A DNA stretch of 64,000 nucleotides from JABWAN01 sp041918175 (GCA_041918175.1 JAYRWE010000070.1:24777-88776), one strand, 5' to 3'. Positions 33,721 to 42,621 are shown, counted from the first letter of the stretch. Numbers and translations: made by a program. The notes: a model not told the origin generated them from the sequence alone.

Positions 33721-35385
33721 ATGTCGAACAAAGCAACTTCTTCTCGCGCTGAACGCGAACGCTGGCAGAAAGAAACGCGGGCACAATTCAAAGATCGGCC
33801 CGCAAAGTTCGTCACCACTTCGAGCGTGCCGATCAACGATCTGTACGGCCCCGAAGATATCGAGCACATTGATTTCAAGCGCGACATTGGCTGGCCGGGC
33901 GAATTTCCTTACACGCGCGGCATTCATGCGAACATGCACCGCGGCCGCTTGTGGACCATGCGCCAGTTTGCGGGCTTCGGCACCGCCGCGGATACGAACG
34001 CGCGTTTCAAATATTTGCTGGAGCACGGCCAAACCGGTCTTTCCACTGCGTTCGATCTGCCCACGCTCATGGGCCGCGATTCCGACGATCCGCATTCTGA
34101 AGGCGAGGTGGGCGTGTGCGGCGTCGCGATTTCTTCGCTGCGCGACATGGAAATTTTGTTCGACGGCATTCCGCTTGATAAAGTCAGCACGTCGATGACG
34201 ATCAATTCGCCCGCGGCTATCTTGCTCGCTTTTTATATTTGCGTGGGAGAGAAGCAAGGCGTGTCGCAAGAGAAGTTGCGCGGCACATTGCAGAACGACA
34301 TTCTCAAAGAGTACATCGCGCAGAAAGAATTTATTTTCCCGCCCGAGCCTTCGATGAAGTTGGTCGTCGATACGATTGAGTATTGCACCAAGCACGTCCC
34401 GGAATGGAATACGATTTCAATCAGCGGCTATCACATTCGCGAGGCCGGCAGCACGGCCGTGCAGGAGTTGGCTTTCACGCTCGCCGACGGCTTTGCTTAT
34501 ATCGAAGCCGCGCAGAAAGCGGACTTGGCAGTGGATGACTTTGCCCCGCGCCTCTCTTTCTTTTTTAATTCGCATCTCGACTTCTTCGAAGAGATCGCCA
34601 AGTTTCGCGCCGCGCGCCGCATCTATGCGCGCCGCATGCGCGACAAGTACGGCGCGAAAGACGAGCGTTCGTGGAAACTGCGCTTTCACACGCAAACCGC
34701 GGGCTGTTCATTGACGGGCCAGCAACCCATGAACAACATCGTGCGCACTGCGTTCGAAGCGCTTGCCGGCGTGCTCGGCGGCACGCAATCGCTGCACACC
34801 AACTCGCTCGATGAAACGTGGGCGTTGCCCACGGAGTTCGCGGCGAAGATTGCATTGCGCACGCAGCAAATCATCGCACATGAAATCGGTGTGACGAATA
34901 CGGTCGATCCACTCGCGGGTTCGTACTTCGTTGAAAATCTCACCACACAAATGGAGCGTGAGGCCGAGGCTTATTTTGAAAAGATCGATGCGCTCGGCGG
35001 CGTGATTCCCGCGATCAAAGCGGGCTTCTTTCAACGCGAGATTGCGACCGCGGCGCGGCGTTATCAAGAAGAGTTTGAGAAGAAAGAGCGCATCATCGTG
35101 GGCGTGAATGCCTATGCCGATCCGGAGGAGAAGCTTGAGATTCCGATTTTAAAGATTGATCAGAAGGTGGAAAAAGAGCAGAACAAAAATCTCGCGAAAC
35201 TGCGCAGCGAGCGCAATCAAACTCACGTGCGACAAACGTTGGCGCAACTCAAAGCCACAGCGCAAGACGGCCGCAACGTGATGCCCGCGCTGATCGATTG
35301 TAGCCGCGCGTATTGCACGATTGGCGAGATGATCAACACGCTGAAAGAGGTGTATGGCACGTGGCGGGAAGAGCCGGTGTTTTGA
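33721..35385 (+). CDS. icmA: Isobutyryl-CoA mutase-like large subunit
   Basis: 554 residues from ATG 33721, preceded by AAAGGCGG. It is the substrate-binding TIM barrel of the B12-dependent acyl-CoA mutases without its own B12 domain. Family motifs include GLSTAFDLPTLMGRDSDDP, NTISISGYHIREAG and TNSLDETWALPTE. The two specificity residues are F83 (in RQFAGFGTA) and Q201 (in YIAQKEFIFPP). Methylmalonyl-CoA mutase has Tyr and Arg at these places and isobutyryl-CoA mutase Phe and Gln. It probably interconverts isobutyryl-CoA and n-butyryl-CoA with the B12 subunit downstream and the MeaB-like GTPase upstream. Many pipelines would name it methylmalonyl-CoA mutase. Confidence 0.85.
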   Translation: MSNKATSSRAERERWQKETRAQFKDRPAKFVTTSSVPINDLYGPEDIEHIDFKRDIGWPGEFPYTRGIHANMHRGRLWTMRQFAGFGTAADTNARFKYLLEHGQTGLSTAFDLPTLMGRDSDDPHSEGEVGVCGVAISSLRDMEILFDGIPLDKVSTSMTINSPAAILLAFYICVGEKQGVSQEKLRGTLQNDILKEYIAQKEFIFPPEPSMKLVVDTIEYCTKHVPEWNTISISGYHIREAGSTAVQELAFTLADGFAYIEAAQKADLAVDDFAPRLSFFFNSHLDFFEEIAKFRAARRIYARRMRDKYGAKDERSWKLRFHTQTAGCSLTGQQPMNNIVRTAFEALAGVLGGTQSLHTNSLDETWALPTEFAAKIALRTQQIIAHEIGVTNTVDPLAGSYFVENLTTQMEREAEAYFEKIDALGGVIPAIKAGFFQREIATAARRYQEEFEKKERIIVGVNAYADPEEKLEIPILKIDQKVEKEQNKNLAKLRSERNQTHVRQTLAQLKATAQDGRNVMPALIDCSRAYCTIGEMINTLKEVYGTWREEPVF

Positions 35386-35390
35386 GAACG

Positions 35391-35416
35391 GTTCGTAGTA
35401 ACGCCTTCAGGCGTCC
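35391..35416. repeat. Palindromic GTTCGTAGTA repeat, partial copy
   Basis: GTTCGTAGTAACGCC followed by TTCAGGCGT shares its outer arm with the full palindrome at 35894-35953. It lies in the 92-base gap between the mutase subunit genes, with a GGCCCCTGAAGGGGC hairpin close by. Confidence 0.6.
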
Positions 35417-35477
35417 TTAATAATGACACTCCGGCCCCTGAAGGGGCAACTACAAACTTGTGAAGGAGCAAATATCC

Positions 35478-35885
35478 ATGCAACGCAAAATTCGTGTACT
35501 CGTGGGCAAAGTCGGGTTGGACGGCCATGATCGCGGCGCGAAGGTGATTGCCAGCGCGCTGCGCGATGCGGGCTTTGAGGTGATTTATTCGGGCTTGCAC
35601 CAAACGCCGGAGATGCTGGCCGAGGCGGCCTTGCAAGAGGATGTGGACGTGATCGGCATTTCATTGCTCTCCGGCGCGCACATGACGCTCGTGCCGCGCG
35701 TGCTCGATTTGCTCAATAAGAATGAAATGCAAGACGTGCTCGTGCTCGCGGGCGGTACGATTCCGCCGGATGATGCGAAGGAATTGGAGCACACGGGCGT
35801 GAGTCGCGTGTTCGGTCCGGGCACAGACACGCGCGACATCATCGAGCATATTCGCAGTTGGAACGCGACCCGCAGCTTTGAGTGA
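35478..35885 (+). CDS. icmB: Acyl-CoA mutase B12-binding small subunit
   Basis: 135 residues from ATG 35478, preceded by GAAGGAGC. The cobalamin lower-ligand motif DGHDRG (DxHxxG) stands near residue 17, followed by the Rossmann-like motifs IGISLLSGAH and VLAGGTIPPDD. The length matches stand-alone B12 subunits of methylmalonyl- or isobutyryl-CoA mutase. It must assemble with the large subunit encoded 92 bases upstream. An upstream in-frame start at 35460 would remove the good ribosome-binding site. Confidence 0.92.
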   Translation: MQRKIRVLVGKVGLDGHDRGAKVIASALRDAGFEVIYSGLHQTPEMLAEAALQEDVDVIGISLLSGAHMTLVPRVLDLLNKNEMQDVLVLAGGTIPPDDAKELEHTGVSRVFGPGTDTRDIIEHIRSWNATRSFE

Positions 35886-35893
35886 AATTGTCA

Positions 35894-35953
35894 GTTCGTA
35901 GTAGCGCTTTGGGGGCGCCGTGAGATTATGCGCCTAAAGGCGCTACTACGAAC
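35894..35953. repeat. Palindromic GTTCGTAGTAGCGC repeat
   Basis: Perfect 14-base outer arms GTTCGTAGTAGCGC and GCGCTACTACGAAC enclose a further GCGCC-rich loop. It lies directly behind the B12 subunit gene and just before a terminator; a half-copy stands at 35391. Confidence 0.8.
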
Positions 35954-35966
35954 GCTTCGTAAAAAT

Positions 35967-36005
35967 AAAAACGCCGAGACACGTTTATCGCGCCTCGGCG
36001 TTTTT
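35967..36005 (+). terminator. Rho-independent terminator after mutase genes
   Basis: AAAACGCCGAG (35967-35977) pairs with CTCGGCGTTTT (35994-36004) and is followed by a T-run. The A-run on the left makes it work for the minus-strand Lrp gene as well. It closes the mutase transcription unit. Confidence 0.85.
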
Positions 36006-36028
36006 CACTTTAAAATCTCATGCGACGC

Positions 36029-36508
36029 TCACGTATGCGTCTCCAAATGCGCGAGCGAAATTGCCGTATCCTCTTTCGGGCTGGAGAGCACGACGTTCGT
36101 GCGCGTGTTGGTGACGCCGGGCCAGGATTGAATATGCGACAATAACTTTTCCAGCGTTTCCGTCGAAAGGGTTTTGATTTTCAAAAGATGCGAGCCGTCG
36201 CCCGTGACCGCATGGCATTCGAGCACTTCGGGATGGGCCACGGCTTTCTCGAGGATTTGCTTGTAATACGAAGAGGATTCCGTGGCCACAAAGATAAACG
36301 CAGTCAAGCCGAGGCCGAGTTTGCGCGCATCCAGCACCGCGTTGTAGCTGCGAATGACGCCACGCTCTTCCAGCTTGCGCAAACGCTCGCTCACCGCCGG
36401 AATCGAAAGCTTGACGCTCTCGGCCAACTCGTTGCGTTTGGTGCGGCCTTGCACTTGCAAAATTTTGAGAATTTGAATATCGACGTCATCAACTTTATCG
36501 TGGTGCAT
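36029..36508 (-). CDS. Lrp/AsnC family transcriptional regulator
   Basis: 159 residues. An N-terminal helix-turn-helix (VDIQILKILQVQGRTKRNEL, SIPAVSERLRKLEERGVI) is followed by the RAM ligand-binding domain (AFIFVATESSSYYKQILEKA, CHAVTGDGSHLLKIK). Such proteins sense amino acids or related acids and form octamers on DNA. It converges on the mutase genes across a shared terminator; regulation of branched-chain or fatty-acyl metabolism is possible but not shown. Confidence 0.92.
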   Translation of the reverse strand: MHHDKVDDVDIQILKILQVQGRTKRNELAESVKLSIPAVSERLRKLEERGVIRSYNAVLDARKLGLGLTAFIFVATESSSYYKQILEKAVAHPEVLECHAVTGDGSHLLKIKTLSTETLEKLLSHIQSWPGVTNTRTNVVLSSPKEDTAISLAHLETHT

Positions 36509-36530
36509 GGCTGATTTTCAAAATGCTGGT

Positions 36531-36923
36531 TTAATGAACATAGACGGGGCGCGCGAGCAAGCTCGTCACTTTTTGCGAGAGCGCTTGCATGCCGGAGGAT
36601 TTGTGCACGATGGCATCCGCGGCCCAGCAGCGAAAATTTTGGCTATAGCCGAGATGATTGGTGTTCATGACGATGGGAATGCGCTCCGGTTTGGCGGCAA
36701 GTGTTTCGATAAATTCCAAGCCGGGCATGTCGGGGAGCAATGCTTCGGTGACAACGAGATCAATTCTTTCCTGTTTGCACAGTTCCAAGGCCTCGCGCCC
36801 GGAATGCGTACACATCACTCGATAGCCATGTGTTTCGAGCATGTTTTTGCAGGCTAGTACTTGCTTGAAGTCCTTGTCCACAATCAAAACGGTTGGCTGC
36901 GTGGTCTCACTCCTTGTGGTCAT
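36531..36923 (-). CDS. Single-domain receiver with Glu at the phospho-acceptor position
   Basis: 130 residues, a stand-alone receiver. TVLIVDKDF gives only part of the acidic pair, DLVVTEALLPDMPGLEF places Glu60 where the phospho-acceptor Asp should be, and AIVHKSSG supplies the conserved Lys near 108. Asp-to-Glu changes often mimic the phosphorylated state, so this may be a constitutively active or phosphorylation-independent regulator. There is no output domain and no kinase next to it. It stands 22 bases upstream of the Lrp gene on the same strand. Confidence 0.85.
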   Translation of the reverse strand: MTTRSETTQPTVLIVDKDFKQVLACKNMLETHGYRVMCTHSGREALELCKQERIDLVVTEALLPDMPGLEFIETLAAKPERIPIVMNTNHLGYSQNFRCWAADAIVHKSSGMQALSQKVTSLLARPVYVH

Positions 36924-37099
36924 AGCAAGCTCCGAAGTTGTAAAATGAACATATGGGGAAATAGGGAATCCAATAATATTCTTAAAATTCTAAGGCGTCT
37001 CACATGATTTTCTTAATTCCTTCAAAGAAAGCTGGCGCAGGATAAAAGAAAAGTCACTGAAAGTCAACCGCTTTTTATCCGCGCACATAAGAACGCGGC

Positions 37100-37663
37100 T
37101 CATGCGAGGGCGCTAAAATTCAGCACGCCTTGCACCAGCGCTTGCGCAATTTTTTCTTGGTTAAAATCCGAGGCGAGAAATTCTAATTGCGTAGGATTGG
37201 TGAGATATTCCGTTTCGATATGGCAGGCCGGCGCCGCAAAAGAGCGGAACAACAAAAGATCTTTTGCTTTCACGCCGCGATTGAGGTGATCGGCAAACGT
37301 GACCGCGAGCGCTTGTTGAATGGTGCGCGCGAGCGTTTCGCTGCGTTTGTCTTCGGCGCGATACCACGTTTCAATGCCTTCGGGATTGGGATCGGAGTAG
37401 GCATTACAATGAACGCTCACGAGCAGATCGGCGCGGGCTTGATTGGCAAGCTCCGCGCGCATACGCACGTCCTGCGTGACATTGTTATCGAGATTCACAT
37501 CGCCTTCGCGCGTGAGCAAAACCTTGTGCCCTTGCTTCTTCAGGAGATTGCTCATCTTCATGCAGATGGCCAGGGTGACGTCCTTTTCTTTCAATTCAAA
37601 CGGCACCAAGCCGATAGCGCCTGGAAAAATTCCGCCATGTCCTGGGTCCAACACGATTTTCAT
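37100..37663 (-). CDS. N-acetylmuramoyl-L-alanine amidase (Amidase_3)
   Basis: 187 residues from ATG 37663, preceded by GAGAGGTGCT. MKIVLDPGHGGIFPGAIG, ELKEKDVTLAI, VHCNAYSD and CHIETEYLTNP hold the zinc ligands and the catalytic glutamate. Unlike the enzyme at 7158 it has no signal peptide from this start; the in-frame upstream start at 37702 adds a hydrophobic MLLLMLF that may serve as one. It trims peptide stems from peptidoglycan or recycled muropeptides. Confidence 0.88.
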   Translation of the reverse strand: MKIVLDPGHGGIFPGAIGLVPFELKEKDVTLAICMKMSNLLKKQGHKVLLTREGDVNLDNNVTQDVRMRAELANQARADLLVSVHCNAYSDPNPEGIETWYRAEDKRSETLARTIQQALAVTFADHLNRGVKAKDLLLFRSFAAPACHIETEYLTNPTQLEFLASDFNQEKIAQALVQGVLNFSALA

Positions 37664-38019
37664 TCCAAAGCACCTCTCTGAGAAAAGCATGAGCAGTAAC
37701 AAATTTTAAAAAATATACTCTCGTGTGATTGTGAAGTCAAGCGATTTTACGGCTATTTCTCAAGGTTTGCGGCTTTTTTGCAGCGGGAGCGCGCTGGATG
37801 GCGGCATGAAATCGCGGGAGGTGATCATTATGCCATTGGCGGGCATGCCGCCGCCGGATTTTGACTTGCATTTTTGGGGTGTGCTTTCTATTTTAGCCGC
37901 GCTTTGCAATGCAATCCACCGCGGTTGAGCCGCGCGAACGCTCATCCCGTAGGCAACTTCGCACTCTTCTTTTCCCAGCCACTCGACTTGAACGAACACA
38001 TCTTTTGACAGGAGCACCC
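37664..38019. other. Intergenic region upstream of glmS
   Basis: About 355 bases between divergent amidase and glmS genes. There is no convincing gene; the in-frame extension of glmS to 37909 lacks homology. A possible promoter (37866-37894) is listed separately. I looked for a glmS ribozyme and did not recognise its conserved core. Confidence 0.5.
37866..37894 (+). promoter_or_regulatory. Possible sigma-70 promoter for glmS
   Basis: TTGCAT (37866-37871) and TATTTT (37889-37894) with a 17-base spacer. It would give a leader of about 120 bases before the glmS ATG. Each hexamer differs from consensus in one or two places. Confidence 0.4.
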
Positions 38020-39855
38020 ATGTGTGGCATCATAGGATATGTCGGTCCTAAGCCTCTCGTCCCCATTCTCATCGAAGGTCTCAAACGTCTCGAATATCGC
38101 GGCTATGATTCTGCCGGGCTTGCGATTGTAAACGGCGGCACGCTTCACGTCGAAAAACAAGCGGGAAAAATCTCGAATCTTGAGCGGCAAATTGCCGATC
38201 AGGAATTGTCTGGCTCGGCCGGCATCGCGCATACGCGCTGGGCTACACACGGCGAGCCGAATACTACGAATGCACACCCCCACGCTGATGGCCGCGAACG
38301 CTTTGCGCTTATTCACAATGGGATCATTGAAAACTACGCCGCGATCAAGCGCGAGTTGACAAAAAAAGGCCACGTGTTTCTTAGCCAAACGGACACCGAA
38401 GTTTTGGTGCATTTGATTCAAGAGTTTTATGATCAAGGCTTGGGCTTTGAAGAAGCCGTGCGCACCGCATTGGCGCAGGTTGAAGGCACATATGGCATCG
38501 CAGTGGTGTCACGTGACAACCCAGACATGGTAATTGCGGCGCGGCAAGGTAGCCCATTAGTCGTGGGTATAGGCGAAGGTGAAAACTTCGTTGCGTCCGA
38601 TCCGGCTGCGATGATCGAGCACACCAAGAATGTCGCGTATCTTGACGATCGGGAGATGGCGGTGATCACGCGCGACGGCGTGCGCGTGAAAACCATTCTC
38701 GAAAATAAGCCGGTCAACAAAGTCGTCGAGCAGATTGCGTATAATATCGATCGCATTGAAAAAGGCGGCCATGATCATTTCATGATGAAGGAAATCATGG
38801 AGCAGCCGCAAACGATTATGGATGCGATGCGCGGCCGGCTGTTGGTGGAAGAAGGCACAGCGCGCCTCGGCGGTATTCGGCATGAAGTGGATTCGATGCT
38901 CTATGCGCGCCGTATTTTACTCACAGCCTGCGGCACTTCTTGGCACGCGGCCCTCATCGGCGAATATATGCTCGAAGAATTTGTGCGCGTTCCCGTGGAG
39001 GTCGAATATGCGAGCGAATTTCGCTATCGCGATCCGGTGATTGATCACGACGCGGTGGTGATGGTGATTAGCCAATCGGGCGAAACCGCGGACACGCTGG
39101 CCGCGGCGCGCGAAGCCAAACGCAAGGGCGCGAAAGTTTTCGGCATTTGCAATGCGGTCGGCTCCAGCATTGCGCGCGAAACGGATGCGGGCGTTTTTCT
39201 TCATGCCGGTCCGGAGATCGGTGTGGCTTCGACGAAAGCATTCACTTCGCAGCTTACGGTGCTTTCGTTGATCACGCTTCTGCTCGCGCGTATGCGCAGC
39301 ATGTCCGCGGCCAAAGGCGCGGAAGTAGTACAAGCGATGCAAACATTGCCGCGACAGATCGAAGCGATTTTAGCGCAGCGCGAGCAGGTGCGCAAAATCG
39401 CCGAGAGTTTCCACCAAGCCAATAACTTTCTCTATCTCGGGCGCGGGTATAACTTTCCGGTGGCGCTCGAAGGCGCGTTGAAGCTCAAGGAAATTTCTTA
39501 TATCCATGCCGAAGGCTATCCCGCCGCGGAAATGAAACACGGCCCGATCGCGTTGATCGATGCCAATATGCCCGTCGTGTTCATTGCCACGCAAGATTCC
39601 ACCTATGACAAAATCATGAGCAACATCGAAGAAGTGCGAGCACGCCGCGGCCGCGTCATTGCGATTGCGACCGAGGGCGACGAGGACATTCGCAAAGTCA
39701 GCGATCACGTGCTGTATGTGCCGCGCACCATCGAAATGCTCACCCCGATTTTGACCATCATCCCGCTGCAACTCTTGGCGTATTATATCGCCATCATGCG
39801 CGGCTGCGATGTGGATCAACCTCGTAACCTCGCAAAGAGTGTAACCGTCGAATGA
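38020..39855 (+). CDS. glmS: Glutamine-fructose-6-phosphate aminotransferase (isomerizing)
   Basis: 611 residues from ATG 38020 behind ACAGGAGCACCC. Translation begins MCGIIGYVG, so Cys2 becomes the N-terminal nucleophile of the glutaminase domain. Two SIS sugar-isomerase domains follow (LTACGTSWHAALIGEYM; LGRGYNFPVALEGALKLKEI) and the protein ends NLAKSVTVE, the usual active-site tail. It makes glucosamine-6-phosphate, the entry to peptidoglycan and lipopolysaccharide. Its stop overlaps the next ATG (ATGA), coupling it to the LpoA-like gene. Confidence 0.97.
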   Translation: MCGIIGYVGPKPLVPILIEGLKRLEYRGYDSAGLAIVNGGTLHVEKQAGKISNLERQIADQELSGSAGIAHTRWATHGEPNTTNAHPHADGRERFALIHNGIIENYAAIKRELTKKGHVFLSQTDTEVLVHLIQEFYDQGLGFEEAVRTALAQVEGTYGIAVVSRDNPDMVIAARQGSPLVVGIGEGENFVASDPAAMIEHTKNVAYLDDREMAVITRDGVRVKTILENKPVNKVVEQIAYNIDRIEKGGHDHFMMKEIMEQPQTIMDAMRGRLLVEEGTARLGGIRHEVDSMLYARRILLTACGTSWHAALIGEYMLEEFVRVPVEVEYASEFRYRDPVIDHDAVVMVISQSGETADTLAAAREAKRKGAKVFGICNAVGSSIARETDAGVFLHAGPEIGVASTKAFTSQLTVLSLITLLLARMRSMSAAKGAEVVQAMQTLPRQIEAILAQREQVRKIAESFHQANNFLYLGRGYNFPVALEGALKLKEISYIHAEGYPAAEMKHGPIALIDANMPVVFIATQDSTYDKIMSNIEEVRARRGRVIAIATEGDEDIRKVSDHVLYVPRTIEMLTPILTIIPLQLLAYYIAIMRGCDVDQPRNLAKSVTVE

Positions 39856-41735
39856 GCCATTCCCTACACGCTGTGAAGTATCTCGCTCTCGCTGCCGGCT
39901 TCTTCGTGAGTACAGCAGCCAATAGTTTTGCGCAAGAGCGCACCGCGGTTTCGCCCACGCTCGAACCTAAGAGGTACTTCCAACGGGGACTCGCCGCCTA
40001 TCAAGATTCCCGTTTGCAAGACGCTGAACAAATTTTTTCCAAACTAAGCGCACAAGGCCGCGAGCATGCTTTCTACACCGCGGCCTTGTTCATGCAAGCG
40101 CGTTGTCACGTGCAACTGGAGCGCTTTGCCGAAGCGAGCGAAGCCTTGCATCAATTGTTGGAGGCGCAGCCGCGTAGCCGCTACGCGGAGCACGCGCATT
40201 ATTTGTTGGGTGTGCTTGCTTTTAAAGACGAAAACCATATCGAGGCGGCCAGTGAATTTGCCTGGGTGTTGGATCGCGCCACCAATCTCGAACTGAAGAA
40301 CAAAGCCGCAGAGCACCTACAAATTTTATTTGAAGATTATCTGCAACTCTCCGAAATCCGCCGGCGCTTACGCCGCGATTACCTAGGGCCCGAAGGCACA
40401 GGCTTGCTTGCTCTCAAAATGGCGCAGGCCGAACTCGCTCAAGGACGTCGCGCCGAAGGCCAAAAACTGATTGACGAATTTTTACGTCTCAATCCCAATT
40501 CGCGCTTTCGCCCAGCTTTGGAGCAGTGGGAAGGCCAGGGCAACACCTCGCGCACAATTCGCATCGGCGTGATTTTGCCTTTAAGCGGAGTAGATGCCGA
40601 AGCCGGTCGCGCGCTTTATCGCGGCGTTCGTTTCGCGCAAATGAATGAATCGAACGCGCTCGCCGCGCAAAACGGCGCCGCCGGGACCGCAACGGAATTT
40701 GTCGTGCGCGATTCTGAAAGCAGTATGGTGGGCGCACTAAAGGCCGCGCAAATGCTGCTAGAAGATCCAAGCATTGTTGCGCTGCTCGGTGAGTTTGACG
40801 ATCAAGCCAGCAGTGCGATCGCCGCTTTGGCGCAAGAGAAAAATATTCCCATGCTCATTCCCGTTGCCACGCAACACGGCATCACAGAATTGGGCGAGAA
40901 TATTTTTCAAATGAATGCCGACCGCGAACGTAAAGGCCAAGCCCTCGCGGAATATGCATATCGTTATCTTAACTGTCGCTCTTTTGTTTCGATTGCGCCG
41001 CAAGACGGTTATGGGCAAGAAATGACGGACGGCTTTAGCGCCGCGGTTGATAGCTTGGGTGGAGAAATTTGGGCGCAAAAATGGTATTATGGCGAGCCGC
41101 AAGATTTGAGTCGTCATCTCAAAGCCGTGCGCGCCGCGGCTTTTGCGCGCAAAATGGAAGACTCGCTCAAAGTCATGGGCTACTCCGGCGTAGATCTGGC
41201 GCAAAACCTCGCACGCAGTGCGCGCTCGAGAGAAAACATGGCGGAACTGCTTTCCACGCCGGTGCAAAACGTTTCGGCAATTTTTCTTCCGCTTTACGCC
41301 GAAGACGTGCGCCTCGTCGTCTATCAATTGACCTCCTACAATTTGCAAGGCCTGCGCCTCGGCGGAGAGTATTGGCAACTTCTCGATTTAGAAGCGCGCA
41401 AAGAAATTCAGCGCTATTTGGAAGGCGTCATTTTCGTGAGCGATGTGTATGTGGATTGGGAAAGCGAACGCGGTCGCAATTTTCGCAACACGTTTCGCCG
41501 GCAAATGGGAACCACGCCGGAGCGCTACGATGTGCTCGGTTATGACGCCGCCTCTCTGCTTTTACACTGTGTTAAAAACGGCGCGAAGCGCTCCGAAGAA
41601 ATTCGCCGCGCATTGGCGCGCGTCTCCGGCTTTATCGGAATGAAAGGCGAAATCTCGCTGGACAATCCTTCGCGCTCGAACAGCCGCGTCAACGTTTTGC
41701 AATTTGCCGGTGCGGGCATCAAACGCATCAAGTAG
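39852..41735 (+). CDS. TPR plus periplasmic-binding-fold protein (LpoA-like)
   Basis: 627 residues with a signal peptide (LALAAGFFVSTAANSFAQ). Residues ~35-210 hold TPR repeats of the YbgF type (YFQRGLAAYQDSRLQDAEQI). From ~232 a type I periplasmic-binding fold begins (IRIGVILPLSGVDAEAGRAL, VALLGEFDDQASSAIAALA), as in branched-chain amino acid receptors. TPR plus this fold is the architecture of LpoA, the activator of penicillin-binding protein 1A. Coupling to glmS by ATGA overlap supports a cell-wall role, but an ABC-receptor role cannot be excluded. No ABC permease is nearby. Confidence 0.8.
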   Translation: MSHSLHAVKYLALAAGFFVSTAANSFAQERTAVSPTLEPKRYFQRGLAAYQDSRLQDAEQIFSKLSAQGREHAFYTAALFMQARCHVQLERFAEASEALHQLLEAQPRSRYAEHAHYLLGVLAFKDENHIEAASEFAWVLDRATNLELKNKAAEHLQILFEDYLQLSEIRRRLRRDYLGPEGTGLLALKMAQAELAQGRRAEGQKLIDEFLRLNPNSRFRPALEQWEGQGNTSRTIRIGVILPLSGVDAEAGRALYRGVRFAQMNESNALAAQNGAAGTATEFVVRDSESSMVGALKAAQMLLEDPSIVALLGEFDDQASSAIAALAQEKNIPMLIPVATQHGITELGENIFQMNADRERKGQALAEYAYRYLNCRSFVSIAPQDGYGQEMTDGFSAAVDSLGGEIWAQKWYYGEPQDLSRHLKAVRAAAFARKMEDSLKVMGYSGVDLAQNLARSARSRENMAELLSTPVQNVSAIFLPLYAEDVRLVVYQLTSYNLQGLRLGGEYWQLLDLEARKEIQRYLEGVIFVSDVYVDWESERGRNFRNTFRRQMGTTPERYDVLGYDAASLLLHCVKNGAKRSEEIRRALARVSGFIGMKGEISLDNPSRSNSRVNVLQFAGAGIKRIK

Positions 41736-41802
41736 CTGTGCCTGCCGCCGTCCCCCTTTTGGTGCACTCATTATTTTACCCGAGAAAGGAGCGAATAGAG
41801 TA

Positions 41803-42567
41803 ATGATTACTCGTCGTGTGCTGATTTTGCTTTCTGCATTGTGCGTGTCACTCAGCTTCGCGCAAGAAAAGACCGACAATGTCAACCTCGTACAAACCTT
41901 TTTTCAAGATGCGACCATTGCGCCTTCGGCCTATGGCGAAGGCTTTCTGCAATTTTCTGATTATGATGGCGGCTTTTCCAGCGTCGATATTGCCGTGCAA
42001 ACCGCGTTTCCCCTTTCGCCCAAGTTCCAACTCGGCGGCGGCATCGGCTTTCGTAACCTCTCCAACGGCACGAGCCAATCCGGCATTTCCGATCTCGCCG
42101 CCTCGGGCCGTTATCTCGTCGTCTCCGGCCCCACTTCGGTTGCAGTCGGCGGCTTAGTGACTTTGCCGATCGGCAGCGAAGATATTGGCGAGGGCGATTT
42201 GGATTTCAGCATTTTCGGCGCCTTGCGTCATCCATTGCGCAGCGGCATCGTGATTACGGGCGGCGTGTCGTTGGAGTTTTATGAAACCAAAACTTTTTCA
42301 TTCAACACGCGCACCAATCAAATCGAAGAAAGCTCGGATTATGAAAACGGCTTGTTGCTCGCCGGCGGTTTTATTTATCCCATGAGCCGCAGCTTGAATT
42401 TGGTGACGGAATTGAATATCCGCACTGAAGGCGATTATATTCTACTCTCCGGCGGCCTCGATCACCCGCTAAAATCCGGCGGCAGATTGCGCGGCGCGCT
42501 CGGCCTCGGCTTGGATGACGGCGCCCCCAATTTCGTTCTGCGCGGCGGGTATTATCTTGGGTTTTGA
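41803..42567 (+). CDS. Outer membrane beta-barrel-like protein
   Basis: 254 residues from ATG 41803 behind GAAAGGAGCG. A signal peptide (RRVLILLSALCVSLSFAQ) is followed by alternating strands rich in Gly and aromatics (FQLGGGIGFRNLSNG, VAVGGLVTLPIGSEDIGEGD, LRGALGLGLDDGAPNFVLRG) and a C-terminal GGYYLGF, the terminal aromatic typical of outer membrane barrels. I do not recognise a specific family. It may be co-transcribed with glmS and the LpoA-like gene. Confidence 0.7.
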   Translation: MITRRVLILLSALCVSLSFAQEKTDNVNLVQTFFQDATIAPSAYGEGFLQFSDYDGGFSSVDIAVQTAFPLSPKFQLGGGIGFRNLSNGTSQSGISDLAASGRYLVVSGPTSVAVGGLVTLPIGSEDIGEGDLDFSIFGALRHPLRSGIVITGGVSLEFYETKTFSFNTRTNQIEESSDYENGLLLAGGFIYPMSRSLNLVTELNIRTEGDYILLSGGLDHPLKSGGRLRGALGLGLDDGAPNFVLRGGYYLGF

Positions 42568-42621
42568 AAAAAGATCATCTCGTGTGTGAGCATACGAGCA
42601 TATTCTGAAGGAGATACTGAC

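Noticed and set aside
37664..38019. glmS ribozyme in the leader of glmS
   Set aside because: The conserved core of the ribozyme was not recognisable by reading, and the class is mostly found in Firmicutes.
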